Below are positions 7,927 to 16,931 of a stretch of DNA of 27,047 nt, in pieces. A program made the position numbers and the translations under genes. Below the pieces are notes generated by a model. It was given only the letters and a program-made list of their open reading frames with translations. It did no database searches and was not told the origin of the DNA. This stretch comes from Robiginitomaculum sp. (lineage in GTDB: Bacteria > Pseudomonadota > Alphaproteobacteria > Caulobacterales > Maricaulaceae): positions 1 through 27,047 of the forward strand of contig JAKIUV010000032.1 in assembly GCA_021647375.1 (NCBI GenBank), written 5' to 3'. Within the stretch, counting starts at the first letter, position 1. Each line of letters starts with the position of its first letter.

Positions 7927-8661
7927 TTGAAATTTATTGATACCCCCTCACCCAATCACGACAAACGCACATTGCCTGTGACTTTATTGGTTTTACATTA
8001 TACTGGTATGGAAAACGGCAAGGCGGCTCTGGAACGTATGTGCGATCCTACCGCAAAAGTTGCCGCCCATTATATGGTGGAGGAAGATGGGCGCATTTTC
8101 AAATTAGTCGAAGAAACCCGCCGCGCTTGGCATGCAGGCATTAGTGCCTGGGGCGGTGAAACTGACATAAACTCCGCATCCATCGGTATAGAAATTGTCA
8201 ATGGTGGCCATGATTTTGGCCTGCCAGGTTTTCCAGATACGCAAATCCAAGCGGTCATCAAGCTCAGTCGTGATATTATGCGGCGTAACGTTATCACCGA
8301 TTTCGGTGTCGTTGCACACAGCGATATTGCGCCAGGGCGCAAACAAGATCCGGGCGAAAAATTTCCGTGGTCAATATTAGCCGATGCCGGGATTGGTATT
8401 TGGCCGGATGTAAAAACTACAGATCAAAGAATTTTATTCGACCAGAACGCAACAGGTCGGCAAATCCGCACTATCCAAATTGCCCTTGCTTATCTTGGCT
8501 ACGGGGTAGCAGTAACAGAAACTATGGACGATGCGACGCTGAACGCTATTCAAGCTTTTCAACGCCGTTACAGACCTACAAAAATAGACGGCATAATAGA
8601 TGTCCAAACTATGGAAACCCTTAGCCTGCTCGTGCGCTATAAGAAGAGATTCTCTACATAA
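7927..8661 (+). CDS. N-acetylmuramoyl-L-alanine amidase with peptidoglycan-binding domain
   Basis: A 244-residue Amidase_2 (AmpD/AmiD-type) zinc enzyme cutting the amide between N-acetylmuramic acid and L-Ala. Putative zinc ligands are His24 (LVLHYTGM), His131 (VVAHSDIAPGR) and Asp141 (KQDPGEKFPW); Glu89 in SIGIEIVN is a likely catalytic-site residue. Residues about 175-236 form a PG_binding_1 domain (LAYLGYGV, A-I-Q-A-F-Q-R-R-Y, DG-I-I-D-x-x-T). The start is TTG 7927: no ATG or GTG lies upstream in frame, and family members begin with a similar MK-I-x-x-PSPN. There is no signal peptide, which suits cytoplasmic AmpD-like recycling, whereas the wall-binding domain recalls exported AmiD. Location is therefore unsure. 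Confidence 0.9.
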   Translation: MKFIDTPSPNHDKRTLPVTLLVLHYTGMENGKAALERMCDPTAKVAAHYMVEEDGRIFKLVEETRRAWHAGISAWGGETDINSASIGIEIVNGGHDFGLPGFPDTQIQAVIKLSRDIMRRNVITDFGVVAHSDIAPGRKQDPGEKFPWSILADAGIGIWPDVKTTDQRILFDQNATGRQIRTIQIALAYLGYGVAVTETMDDATLNAIQAFQRRYRPTKIDGIIDVQTMETLSLLVRYKKRFST

Positions 8662-8668
8662 AAAAGGC

Positions 8669-8758
8669 GAAGACGCGGGGGTTGTGGGTTGATGTGGGGC
8701 AACCAGGTTTCCACCGCGCCTTCTGGAACTTTGGAATTCGCACTTTTAGAGCACGTTA
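8669..8758. repeat. structured repeat, copy A
   Basis: First of two diverged direct copies 210 bp apart. Outer stem 8669-8678 with 8714-8723 has nine of ten pairs; inner hairpin 8687-8691 with 8700-8704 encloses ATGTGGGG. The core ATGTGGGGCAACCAG (8692-8706) is identical in copy B, and weaker similarity continues to an ACGTTA at 8753-8758. A run of six T follows the outer stem on the minus strand (8660-8665), so it could end leftward transcription. The 398-bp stretch 8662-9059 between convergent amidase and hxlR genes holds no credible gene. I do not recognise the family. Confidence 0.7.
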
Positions 8759-8878
8759 AATCCAAAGCTATTGTTTCAGGGTTGCGGGGTTCCGTTGAAC
8801 CTAGCCTCCCAATACTGTTTTTGTACTCACTGTTAAACGATAAGTACAGAAGTTTTTTCCAACTTATTGAAAATAGTT

Positions 8879-8967
8879 GGAAACGCGGCAGTGTGTGGTT
8901 AATGTGGGGCAACCAGTAACCCGCCGCGTTTCCTATGGGACAAGTTTTGCATTCTTGAGGAACGTTA
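8879..8967. repeat. structured repeat, copy B
   Basis: Second copy. The outer stem 8879-8888 with 8924-8933 is a perfect 10 bp and lies exactly 210 bp from the copy A arms on both sides. The inner hairpin is 8896-8900 with 8911-8915 around the same ATGTGGGG core. Outer-stem bases differ between copies at several positions, yet pairing is kept by matching changes on both arms (a G-C pair became A-T, and an A-T became G-C). This supports selection on structure. The copies could be remnants of a dispersed repeat family. Confidence 0.7.
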
Positions 8968-9059
8968 TACGCTTAGCCCAATTTCATAATGATTCGAAAA
9001 ACCAAAATTCCGGTGGCCTAAGTACTGATTTAGTAACGGATGTATACACCAAATCGCAG

Positions 9060-9563
9060 TTAATCTATTATTTTAGCAGTTGCCGACATATTTTCGAACA
9101 ACCGTATAGCTTCTGGCCCTGCTCCGGGGTTGATTTTCGTCGCAATATCATCATTCCCGACATGTGTACCGCATTCAGCGCAATGAATGACCACATCTAT
9201 TTTGTGCTCGCAAACTTTATGAACAATAGCGAACGGCGCATCTTCTTTTGTAAAATTTCGCTCGCCCCATGTAGCTAACCCGGTAATGATCGGCCTTAAT
9301 TCACGAGAAATATCGGTCAGTTGGTATTCATAACGTTTTGGGTTTTCATTATATAAGTGTCGCACCAAAAGCCCAGACTCGACCAATTTGTCTAACCTTG
9401 ATGAAAGCAAATTCCTATTAATACCAAGAAAACTCTCAAATTGGTTGAACCGACAGATACCGAAAAAACAACCTGATAACAATAATAAAGACCACCTATC
9501 GCCAACCAAATTAACGGCGGTAGCAAGCGATGATTTATCCTTAAGTAAGTCTGACCAGCCCAT
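9060..9563 (-). CDS. HxlR-family winged-helix transcriptional regulator
   Basis: A 167-residue DNA-binding protein. Residues about 16-105 match the HxlR winged helix: LVGDRWSLLLLSGCFFGICRF, INRNLLSSRLDKLVESGLL, YNENPKRYEYQLTDISREL and TWGERN. The C-terminal tail has H-K-I-D-V-V-I-H-C-A-E-C-G-T-H, a Cys-x2-Cys with nearby His that could bind metal; similar tails occur in many proteobacterial HxlR proteins. The Cys usual near the N-terminus of redox-sensing HxlR members is replaced by Ser/Ala. ATG 9563 follows a strong G-run. No obvious target gene is next to it: rnpB and the convergent amidase flank it. The region looks AT-richer than its surroundings. Confidence 0.88.
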   Translation of the reverse strand: MGWSDLLKDKSSLATAVNLVGDRWSLLLLSGCFFGICRFNQFESFLGINRNLLSSRLDKLVESGLLVRHLYNENPKRYEYQLTDISRELRPIITGLATWGERNFTKEDAPFAIVHKVCEHKIDVVIHCAECGTHVGNDDIATKINPGAGPEAIRLFENMSATAKIID

Positions 9564-9630
9564 ACATCCCCCCCCAATGCTGTTAAATATGGATTTATAA
9601 ATACTTATTATGTACTCACTACCTTAGGTG

Positions 9631-9644
9631 TTGCAATATTGCAA
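9631..9644. promoter_or_regulatory. perfect 14-bp palindrome TTGCAATATTGCAA
   Basis: It sits between the HxlR gene start (9563) and rnpB, three bases before the rnpB -35 box. HxlR proteins bind as dimers to palindromes, often near their own gene, so this is a candidate operator for autoregulation; that is inference. A chance palindrome in AT-rich DNA is also possible. Confidence 0.35.
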
Positions 9645-9647
9645 GCC

Positions 9648-9676
9648 TTGACCTCAGCATAAACATTTGCTTTAAG
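9648..9676 (+). promoter_or_regulatory. rnpB promoter
   Basis: TTGACC at 9648-9653 and TTTAAG at 9671-9676 with a 17-base spacer. Its expected start, about 8 to 9 bases downstream, coincides with the beginning of the RNase P RNA helix P1 at 9685. Confidence 0.6.
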
Positions 9677-9684
9677 CCTTTATT

Positions 9685-10108
9685 CAGAGGGTCGGGCGAC
9701 CGCCTACTTTCGTTAATGCTTTGACGTGCTTGCCGCGCCGAAGCCTAGCGAGGGCGGGAGGAAAGTCCGGGCTCCATTGAAGCAGGATGCCGGATAACGA
9801 CCGGCGGGCGTATTGGCAACAATGCGCTTAGGGAAAGTGCAACAGAAAGCAAACCGCCCGCCACTATTTTTATTGGCGTGGTAAGGGTGAAAGGGTGTGG
9901 TAAGAGCGCACCGCCGTTTTGGTAACAAAGCGGGCATGGTAAACCCCATCCGGAGCAAGACCAAATAGGGGCGGCATCACGGCGTGTTTCAACGTCGCTG
10001 CCCGGGTTGGTCGCTTGAGGTTCTGAGCAATCAGTACCCTAGATGAATGGTCGCCGCCATTATGCTCTTGGGCATAATGTGTACAGAACCCGGCTTATAG
10101 ACCCTCTG
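9685..10108 (+). ncRNA. rnpB: RNase P RNA, bacterial class A
   Basis: The catalytic RNA of RNase P, which trims tRNA 5' leaders. The ends pair as helix P1: AGAGGGTC at 9686-9693 with GACCCTCT at 10100-10107. Conserved region I is clear as GAGGAAAGTCCGGGCTCC at 9759-9776. The ACAGAAAGCAAACCGCC segment (about 9842-9858), GGTAAGGGTGAAAGGGTG (about 9880-9897) and the 3' ACAGAACCCGGCTTATAG (about 10083-10100) are further hallmark blocks. About 424 nt is normal for an alphaproteobacterium. Its own promoter lies directly upstream. No clear terminator with a T-run is visible after 10108. Confidence 0.96.
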
Positions 10109-10148
10109 ATTTACGCCCCCTAGATATTAAAAACACCTTCAAACCCGC

Positions 10149-11096
10149 CTAATGCACCCGTTCATATGGCGTCGCGACGGCCTGCACGAAATCTTTGGCG
10201 TCTTGTACTAACTTGTACTGCACCATGTCTTTACGGCGATACGCCTTGCGGCCTGCGATTTTCAGCATTGTTCGCCCAATAATGGCTTTGACCAACTTTT
10301 CCGGAGCTGATGCATCATACCAACTTGGGTTTTTCCCATATTTGCGGCGCAACACGCCGTTCATGAACATACCCGCATTGGTGAAGGCACTGGCCTTGGT
10401 GGAAAACTCCATAACCATAGACACACAAAACGTCACATTTTCAACCCGGTGCGGCGAACGGATTGGCCAAAGAACCAATTCCCCACCGTACAAATCCGCT
10501 GGTGCTACAATTGCACCCTCGTCCAATTTTGCTGTCCACGGCATATCTTCATCAATCTCACCTAAAATTATGCTTTCATAAGCTTCATCCGGTAGAAATT
10601 CCGGCGTTTTAGGGTAGACCCAGGCTTTTTTATGCCCGCGTATATGCCATAAATGGGTCATGGTCGGATCGGCGTGGTATGGTGTGCGCGCTGTCTTGCT
10701 TGACAGTAAGATACCACCGCGACAATTGGCACGATCATTGTTTTTTCCTGTATATTTTTCCAATTCTCGATGCAGCTGATCCAGTACTTTTTTGTATTTA
10801 GGTTGAACATTCATGACTTCGCGCACATTGATCCAGATCGGCAAGTCGGACTTGGTCGCTGCAATCATGGTTGCGCCATCAGCTCCCGAAAAATCTACTG
10901 TGACCTGGCGATCTGGATAGTCGGGTTCGTTGACCACATACTGAAAATCAATCAAATGGTTAGGCTGGTTATCCAGCATTTCCGCAAGGGCTTCATCGGT
11001 AAACAGTCCCGTATCATTGAGAATATGCTCAACAATCATGACTCTTTTCCCATAGTCTTGAGCGTCTTCTTCTGCCCAATTTTTAATCAAATCCAT
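10149..11096 (-). CDS. cupin/JmjC-like putative Fe(II)/2-oxoglutarate oxygenase
   Basis: A 315-residue protein. ATG 11096 is chosen because GGAGG lies five bases before it; the frame also has a GTG at 11108. The central region looks like a cupin-type oxygenase core: TPYHADPTMTHLWHIRGHKKAWVYP supplies a His-x-Asp pair (His141, Asp143) and a downstream Lys, and a distal SPHRVEN supplies His216, together a plausible facial triad. The N-terminal 90 residues and the Lys/Arg-rich C-terminal tail are not recognisable. Substrate is unknown; relatives I recall are annotated only as cupin-like or transcription-regulator-like. It is divergent from ccoN across 232 bp, so both could share control elements. 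Function is moderately supported by motif, not by an alignment. Confidence 0.65.
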   Translation of the reverse strand: MDLIKNWAEEDAQDYGKRVMIVEHILNDTGLFTDEALAEMLDNQPNHLIDFQYVVNEPDYPDRQVTVDFSGADGATMIAATKSDLPIWINVREVMNVQPKYKKVLDQLHRELEKYTGKNNDRANCRGGILLSSKTARTPYHADPTMTHLWHIRGHKKAWVYPKTPEFLPDEAYESIILGEIDEDMPWTAKLDEGAIVAPADLYGGELVLWPIRSPHRVENVTFCVSMVMEFSTKASAFTNAGMFMNGVLRRKYGKNPSWYDASAPEKLVKAIIGRTMLKIAGRKAYRRKDMVQYKLVQDAKDFVQAVATPYERVH

Positions 11097-11184
11097 ATTC
11101 ACCTCCACAGTTTAAGAGCTTTAATTGGCCTCGTTCTTTGTTTGGTACATTTGCACAAATTTATTAACAATCATGCAAAACCCG

Positions 11185-11237
11185 CGCCTTTTGGCGAAAA
11201 GGTGCAATTTTGTCGCAGTTCTCATTGCACATGCGAC
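11185..11237. promoter_or_regulatory. palindrome-rich control region upstream of the cco operon
   Basis: Overlapping inverted repeats: CGCC-TTTT-GGCG (11185-11196), CCTTTT-GGCG-AAAAGG (11187-11202), GTGCAAT (11202-11208) with ATTGCAC (11224-11230), and GTCGCA (11212-11217) with TGCGAC (11232-11237). The last two are interleaved. All lie immediately upstream of a candidate -35 box. No complete FNR/FixK box (TTGAT-N4-ATCAA) was found in 11097-11328; only a left half-site occurs at 11292. The binding proteins are unknown. Confidence 0.45.
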
Positions 11238-11240
11238 GTT

Positions 11241-11270
11241 TTGACGTTCTGAATAAAGTTGAACTTATGT
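11241..11270 (+). promoter_or_regulatory. candidate ccoN promoter
   Basis: TTGACG at 11241-11246 and TTATGT at 11265-11270 with an 18-base spacer, about 58 bases before the GTG start. A direct repeat GACGTT-TT-GACGTT (11235-11248) overlaps the -35. The -10 is a weak match. Confidence 0.35.
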
Positions 11271-11328
11271 AAATAAGGGCTACTAGTAATATTGATTCTA
11301 ATTTTACACTTTAGGCAGGGGGATATCT

Positions 11329-13011
<1,683 letters not shown>

Positions 13012-13013
13012 AC

Positions 13014-13751
13014 ATGAGAATATCAAAACTTCATGATTTTATGGAAACACGCTCCTTCGCTCTGATGGTTGGTATCCTCCTAACCGTTATGGTGGGCGGT
13101 ATTGTTCAAATCGCACCGCTATTTTACATCGACAGCACCATCGAAGAAGTCGAAGGTGTGCGCCCCTACTCACCCCTAGAACTGGCCGGGCAGGATATAT
13201 ATGTGCGCGAAGGCTGTTATTTGTGCCATTCGCAAATGATCCGCCCCCTGCGCGACGAGATAGAGCGTTACGGGCATTATTCACTGGCTGCGGAAAGCAT
13301 GTATGACCGTCCGTTCCAGTGGGGGTCTAAACGAACCGGGCCTGACCTAGCACGGGTCGGCGGTAAATATACTGATGACTGGCATGTGTTTCACCTGACC
13401 AACCCCCGCGCAGTTGTGCCGGATTCTGTGATGCCGCCCTATGCTTTCTTGAACGACAAAAAGTTGAACGCTAAACTTATCGGCGCGCATCTGGCTGCCA
13501 AGCAAGCCATTGGCGAACCTTATACCGACGAGATGGTGGCGCTCGCTGAGGCTGATATATACACGCAAGTAGATCCGGACAGCGACGATATAGATGCGTT
13601 TTTGGCGCGTTACCCCAAAGCGCAAGTGCGCAATTTTGACGCTCAGCCTGAGATCACTGAAATGGACGCTCTGATTGCCTACCTACAGATCATCGGCACC
13701 ATGGTGGATTTCGACGAATACCAGGCCAATATCAACGACAATGCGAGATAG
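13014..13751 (+). CDS. ccoO: cbb3-type cytochrome c oxidase subunit II (monoheme cytochrome c)
   Basis: A 245-residue membrane-anchored cytochrome c that passes electrons from CcoP to CcoN. One N-terminal anchor helix (about residues 15-38) is followed by a periplasmic domain with the heme c site Cys68-Cys71-His72 (GCYLCHSQ) and axial Met140 (PDSVMPPYAF). The RPLRDEIERYG and RTGPDLARVGGKY segments are typical CcoO/FixO. ATG 13014 has AGGAGA upstream and starts two bases after the ccoN stop. Confidence 0.97.
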   Translation: MRISKLHDFMETRSFALMVGILLTVMVGGIVQIAPLFYIDSTIEEVEGVRPYSPLELAGQDIYVREGCYLCHSQMIRPLRDEIERYGHYSLAAESMYDRPFQWGSKRTGPDLARVGGKYTDDWHVFHLTNPRAVVPDSVMPPYAFLNDKKLNAKLIGAHLAAKQAIGEPYTDEMVALAEADIYTQVDPDSDDIDAFLARYPKAQVRNFDAQPEITEMDALIAYLQIIGTMVDFDEYQANINDNAR

Positions 13752-13760
13752 GAGGAAGTT

Positions 13761-13955
13761 ATGGATTATGAACAAATAGCTTTCATCGCCAAATATGGCG
13801 GTACGCTGTTTTTCTTTTTGTTCTTCATCACGGTACTTTTGTATGTGTTTGCACCAGGCGGGCGCAAGCGAGCGCAAGATGCAGCCAATGTTGTAATGAC
13901 CAAAGAAGACCGACCTATAATTGATGACAATACGACCAAAAAGGATCTGTCATGA
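13761..13955 (+). CDS. ccoQ: cbb3-type cytochrome c oxidase subunit CcoQ/FixQ
   Basis: A 64-residue single-helix protein, membrane segment about residues 12-31 (GGTLFFFLFFITVLLYVF), then the basic GGRKRAQDAA typical of FixQ and an acidic tail. In other bacteria CcoQ stabilises or tunes the oxidase and is not catalytic. GGAGGAAG precedes the ATG, and the stop overlaps the ccoP start by four bases. Confidence 0.92.
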   Translation: MDYEQIAFIAKYGGTLFFFLFFITVLLYVFAPGGRKRAQDAANVVMTKEDRPIIDDNTTKKDLS

Positions 13956-14824
13956 GTGACCATAAAAAAGTTGACGAACACACTGGCACAGAAACGACCC
14001 GCCATGAATGGGACGACATCCAAGAGTTGGATACCCCCATGCCGAGATGGTGGATTAACATCATGTATATGACGATTGTTTGGTCAATTGGTTATGTCAT
14101 CCTGATGCCAGCTATTCCGCTACTTAATGGTTATACCAAAGGCATGCTTGATTTTTCCGACAGAGACCGAGTTGCGGTCGCGGTCGAACAAATGCATGCA
14201 GAAAGATCAGCACGGGCACAAGAGCTTTCAAATGCCTCTATCAACGAGATTATCGGGGACGACGGCCTGTACGAATTTGCCGTGCAGCAAGGCAAAACCC
14301 TGTTTGGCGACAATTGCGAGACCTGCCACGGCGCTGGTGGTCAGGGCGTTGTCGGCTATCCGAACCTGAACGATCAAGTATGGATATGGGGCGGCAGCTT
14401 TGACGATATTAAATATTCTATCACTTACGGTATCCGCGCCGAGCATGACGACACGCGGTTTGGTTCTATGGCGGCTTACGGACGCGACGAAATTTTGGAG
14501 CCAGCACAAATCAATGATTTGGTGCAGCATGTCCTCAATATTTCTGGCCAACAAGCAGACGGCGTATCCGCAAGCCGGGGTGCGGCTTTGTTCGCGGAAA
14601 ATTGTTCATCATGCCACGGCGTAGAAGGCAAAGGCACGCGCGAAAACGGCGCCCCTAACCTAACCGATACGGACTGGCTTTACGGTGGTTCAGCCGAGGT
14701 CATTCACGAAACTATATTCAATGGCCGCAACGGCGTGATGCCCAATTGGAACGAACGCCTGTCCGCAGATCAAATCATGGCACTTAGTGTTTATGTTCAT
14801 AACGAGTTGGGCGGCGGCGAGTAA
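13952..14824 (+). CDS. ccoP: cbb3-type cytochrome c oxidase subunit III (diheme cytochrome c)
   Basis: A 290-residue diheme cytochrome c that takes electrons from soluble or membrane cytochromes. The N-terminal cytoplasmic segment HEWDDIQELDTPMPRWW is the classic CcoP/FixP start, followed by a membrane helix (about 34-55). Heme c sites are Cys122-x2-Cys125-His126 (CETCHG) and Cys218-x2-Cys221-His222 (CSSCHG), with Met173 (FGSMAAYG) and Met263 (GVMPNW) as likely axial ligands. It overlaps ccoQ as ATGA. A 78-bp gap without clear signals precedes ccoG. Confidence 0.97.
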   Translation: MSDHKKVDEHTGTETTRHEWDDIQELDTPMPRWWINIMYMTIVWSIGYVILMPAIPLLNGYTKGMLDFSDRDRVAVAVEQMHAERSARAQELSNASINEIIGDDGLYEFAVQQGKTLFGDNCETCHGAGGQGVVGYPNLNDQVWIWGGSFDDIKYSITYGIRAEHDDTRFGSMAAYGRDEILEPAQINDLVQHVLNISGQQADGVSASRGAALFAENCSSCHGVEGKGTRENGAPNLTDTDWLYGGSAEVIHETIFNGRNGVMPNWNERLSADQIMALSVYVHNELGGGE

Positions 14825-14902
14825 AACTTCATGTTATGAGCGCGGTGAAACGGTCATTGCCTATAACTCTTTTGGCCAAGCACGTAGATTGGAACTATTC
14901 TA

Positions 14903-16423
14903 ATGTCAGACGGCAAGCAAAAAACCAAACGCGGTGAAGCTGCCCCAGGGATTAAAAAGTCCCGCTGGGAAGCCAAGACCAAATCTACGCCCGTTAAGCC
15001 GGACAGCTTGTATAAAAACCGCACCAAAATTTTCCCCAAGCGTGTCAAAGGTACATTTCGCCGCATCAAATGGATAGCGTTATTTGCCATGCTGGGCATT
15101 TATTATTTCATTCCGTTTCTACGGTGGGACCGCGGCCCTGATGCCCCGAGCCAAGCCGTGCTTATCGACTTTGAAAATGCGCGGTTCTATTTTTTCTTCA
15201 TCGAAATTTGGCCGCAAGAAGTTTATTATATTACCGGCTTGTTGATACTAGCCGCTATTGGCCTGTTTTTGGCGTCCGCATTGTTTGGGCGACTTTGGTG
15301 CGGTTTTGCTTGTCCGCAAACCATTTGGACGGACTTGTTTATAGCGGTTGAGCGCTTCTTTGAAGGCGACCGCAATGCCCGCATCAAGTTGGAGAAATCC
15401 AAATGGACGCCCGCCAAAATCTACAAAAAAACCGCCAAACACATTGTCTGGCTGCTCATCGCCTTCGCCACCGGCGGGGCGTGGATATTGTATTTCCATG
15501 ACGCCTATGATGTGATGGCGCATTTCTTCACGGGCGGATCGCCCATGACGGCCTATGTATTTGTCGCAATGTTGACCTTCACCACCTATGCCTTAGCCGG
15601 GTTTATGCGCGAGCAAATCTGTATCTATATGTGCCCATGGCCACGTATTCAGGCCGCCATGACCGACGAGGAAGCTCTCAACGTCACATACCGCTTTGAC
15701 CGAGGCGAACCGCGCGGGCCGCACAAAAAGGGCGCAACATGGGAAGGGCGCGGCGACTGTATTGATTGCCGCCAATGTATCGCCGTCTGCCCAACCGGAA
15801 TTGATATACGCGAGGGCCTACAGCTCGAATGTATTGGCTGCTCGCTTTGTATTGATGCGTGCGACGAAATAATGGTCAAAATTGGCCGCCCCACCGGATT
15901 GATCGCCTATGATACGGGTATCAATATCAAGCGCCGCCAAGACGGCAAGCCCAGCGCTTATCATTTAATTCGCGCCCGCACTATTGCCTATGCGCTCATC
16001 ATATTGGCGGTTGGCGCTGTCATGCTTTACGGCCTTAGTCACCGCTCGGTTCTGGATTTGAATGTGCTGCGGGTACGCGCTCCTAATTATGTCACACTGG
16101 GCGATAACTATATTCAAAATGGCTACACCGTAAAGATATTGAACAAGCAGGCCAAAGCGCTCAAATTTAAAATCGAAGCTGTTGATTTAATTGACGATCC
16201 AGCAGGCTTAACCATCACAGAAGCCCGCTTCAAGAAGCATGGTGACAAGATTATCTTGGAAGTCCCAGCTAATGAGACTATCAATTACAAGCTTTTCTTG
16301 GCCGTAAAAGACGTTACCCCTCTTAGCAATCGGGAAGATTTTTACTTCAAAATCACGGATGTTTCCGACAGCAATAATACACAACAAACACCAACCGTAT
16401 TCGTCACGGGCAAGGATAAATAA
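14903..16423 (+). CDS. ccoG: cbb3 oxidase assembly protein CcoG (FixG/RdxA)
   Basis: A 506-residue membrane polyferredoxin; CcoG proteins act in copper handling for cbb3 assembly, with a reported Cu(II)-reducing activity. Features in order: basic N-terminal tail, about five hydrophobic helices, CGFACPQTIW (Cys133, Cys137), CIYMCPW (Cys240, Cys244), and two [4Fe-4S] sets: Cys286/289/292/296 and Cys310/313/316/320. A helix about 366-386 and a C-terminal Ig-like FixG_C domain follow. All iron-sulfur cysteines are present. It begins the GHIS assembly block, whose genes follow with gaps of one base or overlaps. Confidence 0.96.
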   Translation: MSDGKQKTKRGEAAPGIKKSRWEAKTKSTPVKPDSLYKNRTKIFPKRVKGTFRRIKWIALFAMLGIYYFIPFLRWDRGPDAPSQAVLIDFENARFYFFFIEIWPQEVYYITGLLILAAIGLFLASALFGRLWCGFACPQTIWTDLFIAVERFFEGDRNARIKLEKSKWTPAKIYKKTAKHIVWLLIAFATGGAWILYFHDAYDVMAHFFTGGSPMTAYVFVAMLTFTTYALAGFMREQICIYMCPWPRIQAAMTDEEALNVTYRFDRGEPRGPHKKGATWEGRGDCIDCRQCIAVCPTGIDIREGLQLECIGCSLCIDACDEIMVKIGRPTGLIAYDTGINIKRRQDGKPSAYHLIRARTIAYALIILAVGAVMLYGLSHRSVLDLNVLRVRAPNYVTLGDNYIQNGYTVKILNKQAKALKFKIEAVDLIDDPAGLTITEARFKKHGDKIILEVPANETINYKLFLAVKDVTPLSNREDFYFKITDVSDSNNTQQTPTVFVTGKDK

Positions 16424-16424
16424 T

Positions 16425-16931
16425 ATGCGAAATGAAGTAGAAACCCACAAAGAGGGCGGCGGTAAAAAATGGACAGGAAAGCACGTCCTGGGCGCAGTCG
16501 TGGTCTTCTTTGGCGTAATTTTTGCGGCCAATATTGCCATGGTAACGGTGGGCATAAGAAGCTTCCCTGGCGAGGACACCAAGCAATCCTACCGCCAAGG
16601 TTTGGCATATAACGAAACAATCGCGGCAAGGAACACCCAAAATGCTACGGGTTGGAACGCCGACATCACGCTCAGCAACAAAAATACCATAGTCCTCAAA
16701 CTCACAGATAAAGGCGGCATAATCATTCGCGGCTTGCGGGTAACAGGCTCCCTCAAACACTTGGCAGAAACCGACAAAGACTCCCCGTTAAAATTTGCAC
16801 AAGCCGCCGACGGCACCTATATAGCCAACATAGACAAAGCATTACTGGGTAAGCAATGGGTGCTGACCACCAGCGCAAAACAGGCGGACGGGACGATATT
16901 TAACACCCGAAACAAGATATGGTTGAAATAG
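16425..16931 (+). CDS. ccoH: cbb3 oxidase assembly protein CcoH (FixH)
   Basis: A 168-residue single-span FixH protein, needed for cbb3 maturation in other bacteria. I use ATG 16425, one base after the ccoG stop with AAGGAT upstream; an in-frame start at 16359 lies inside ccoG and is unlikely. The sequence has a basic N-terminus, a helix about residues 20-43 and the characteristic RSFPGEDTKQSYRQGLAYNETI, then a periplasmic beta-rich domain starting with GWNADI. The last 13 bases overlap ccoI. Confidence 0.93.
   Translation: MRNEVETHKEGGGKKWTGKHVLGAVVVFFGVIFAANIAMVTVGIRSFPGEDTKQSYRQGLAYNETIAARNTQNATGWNADITLSNKNTIVLKLTDKGGIIIRGLRVTGSLKHLAETDKDSPLKFAQAADGTYIANIDKALLGKQWVLTTSAKQADGTIFNTRNKIWLK

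Noticed and set aside
8637..8919. Open frames on both strands across the repeat pair (for example 8689-8919 plus and 8637-8912 minus), with repeated peptides such as LMWGNQ and PHIN
   Set aside because: The peptide repetition follows from the duplicated noncoding element. Frames have no good ribosome site and conservation tracks stems, not codons.
8877..9278. Plus-strand open frame of 133 codons
   Set aside because: It runs from repeat copy B into the antisense of the well-supported HxlR gene; composition is not protein-like.
9713..9964. Minus-strand open frame
   Set aside because: It lies inside rnpB, antisense to the RNase P RNA.
11202..11237. H-type RNA pseudoknot from interleaved GTGCAAT and GTCGCA dyads
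   Set aside because: The one-base linker cannot span the 7-bp first stem, and the segment lies upstream of the likely transcription start.
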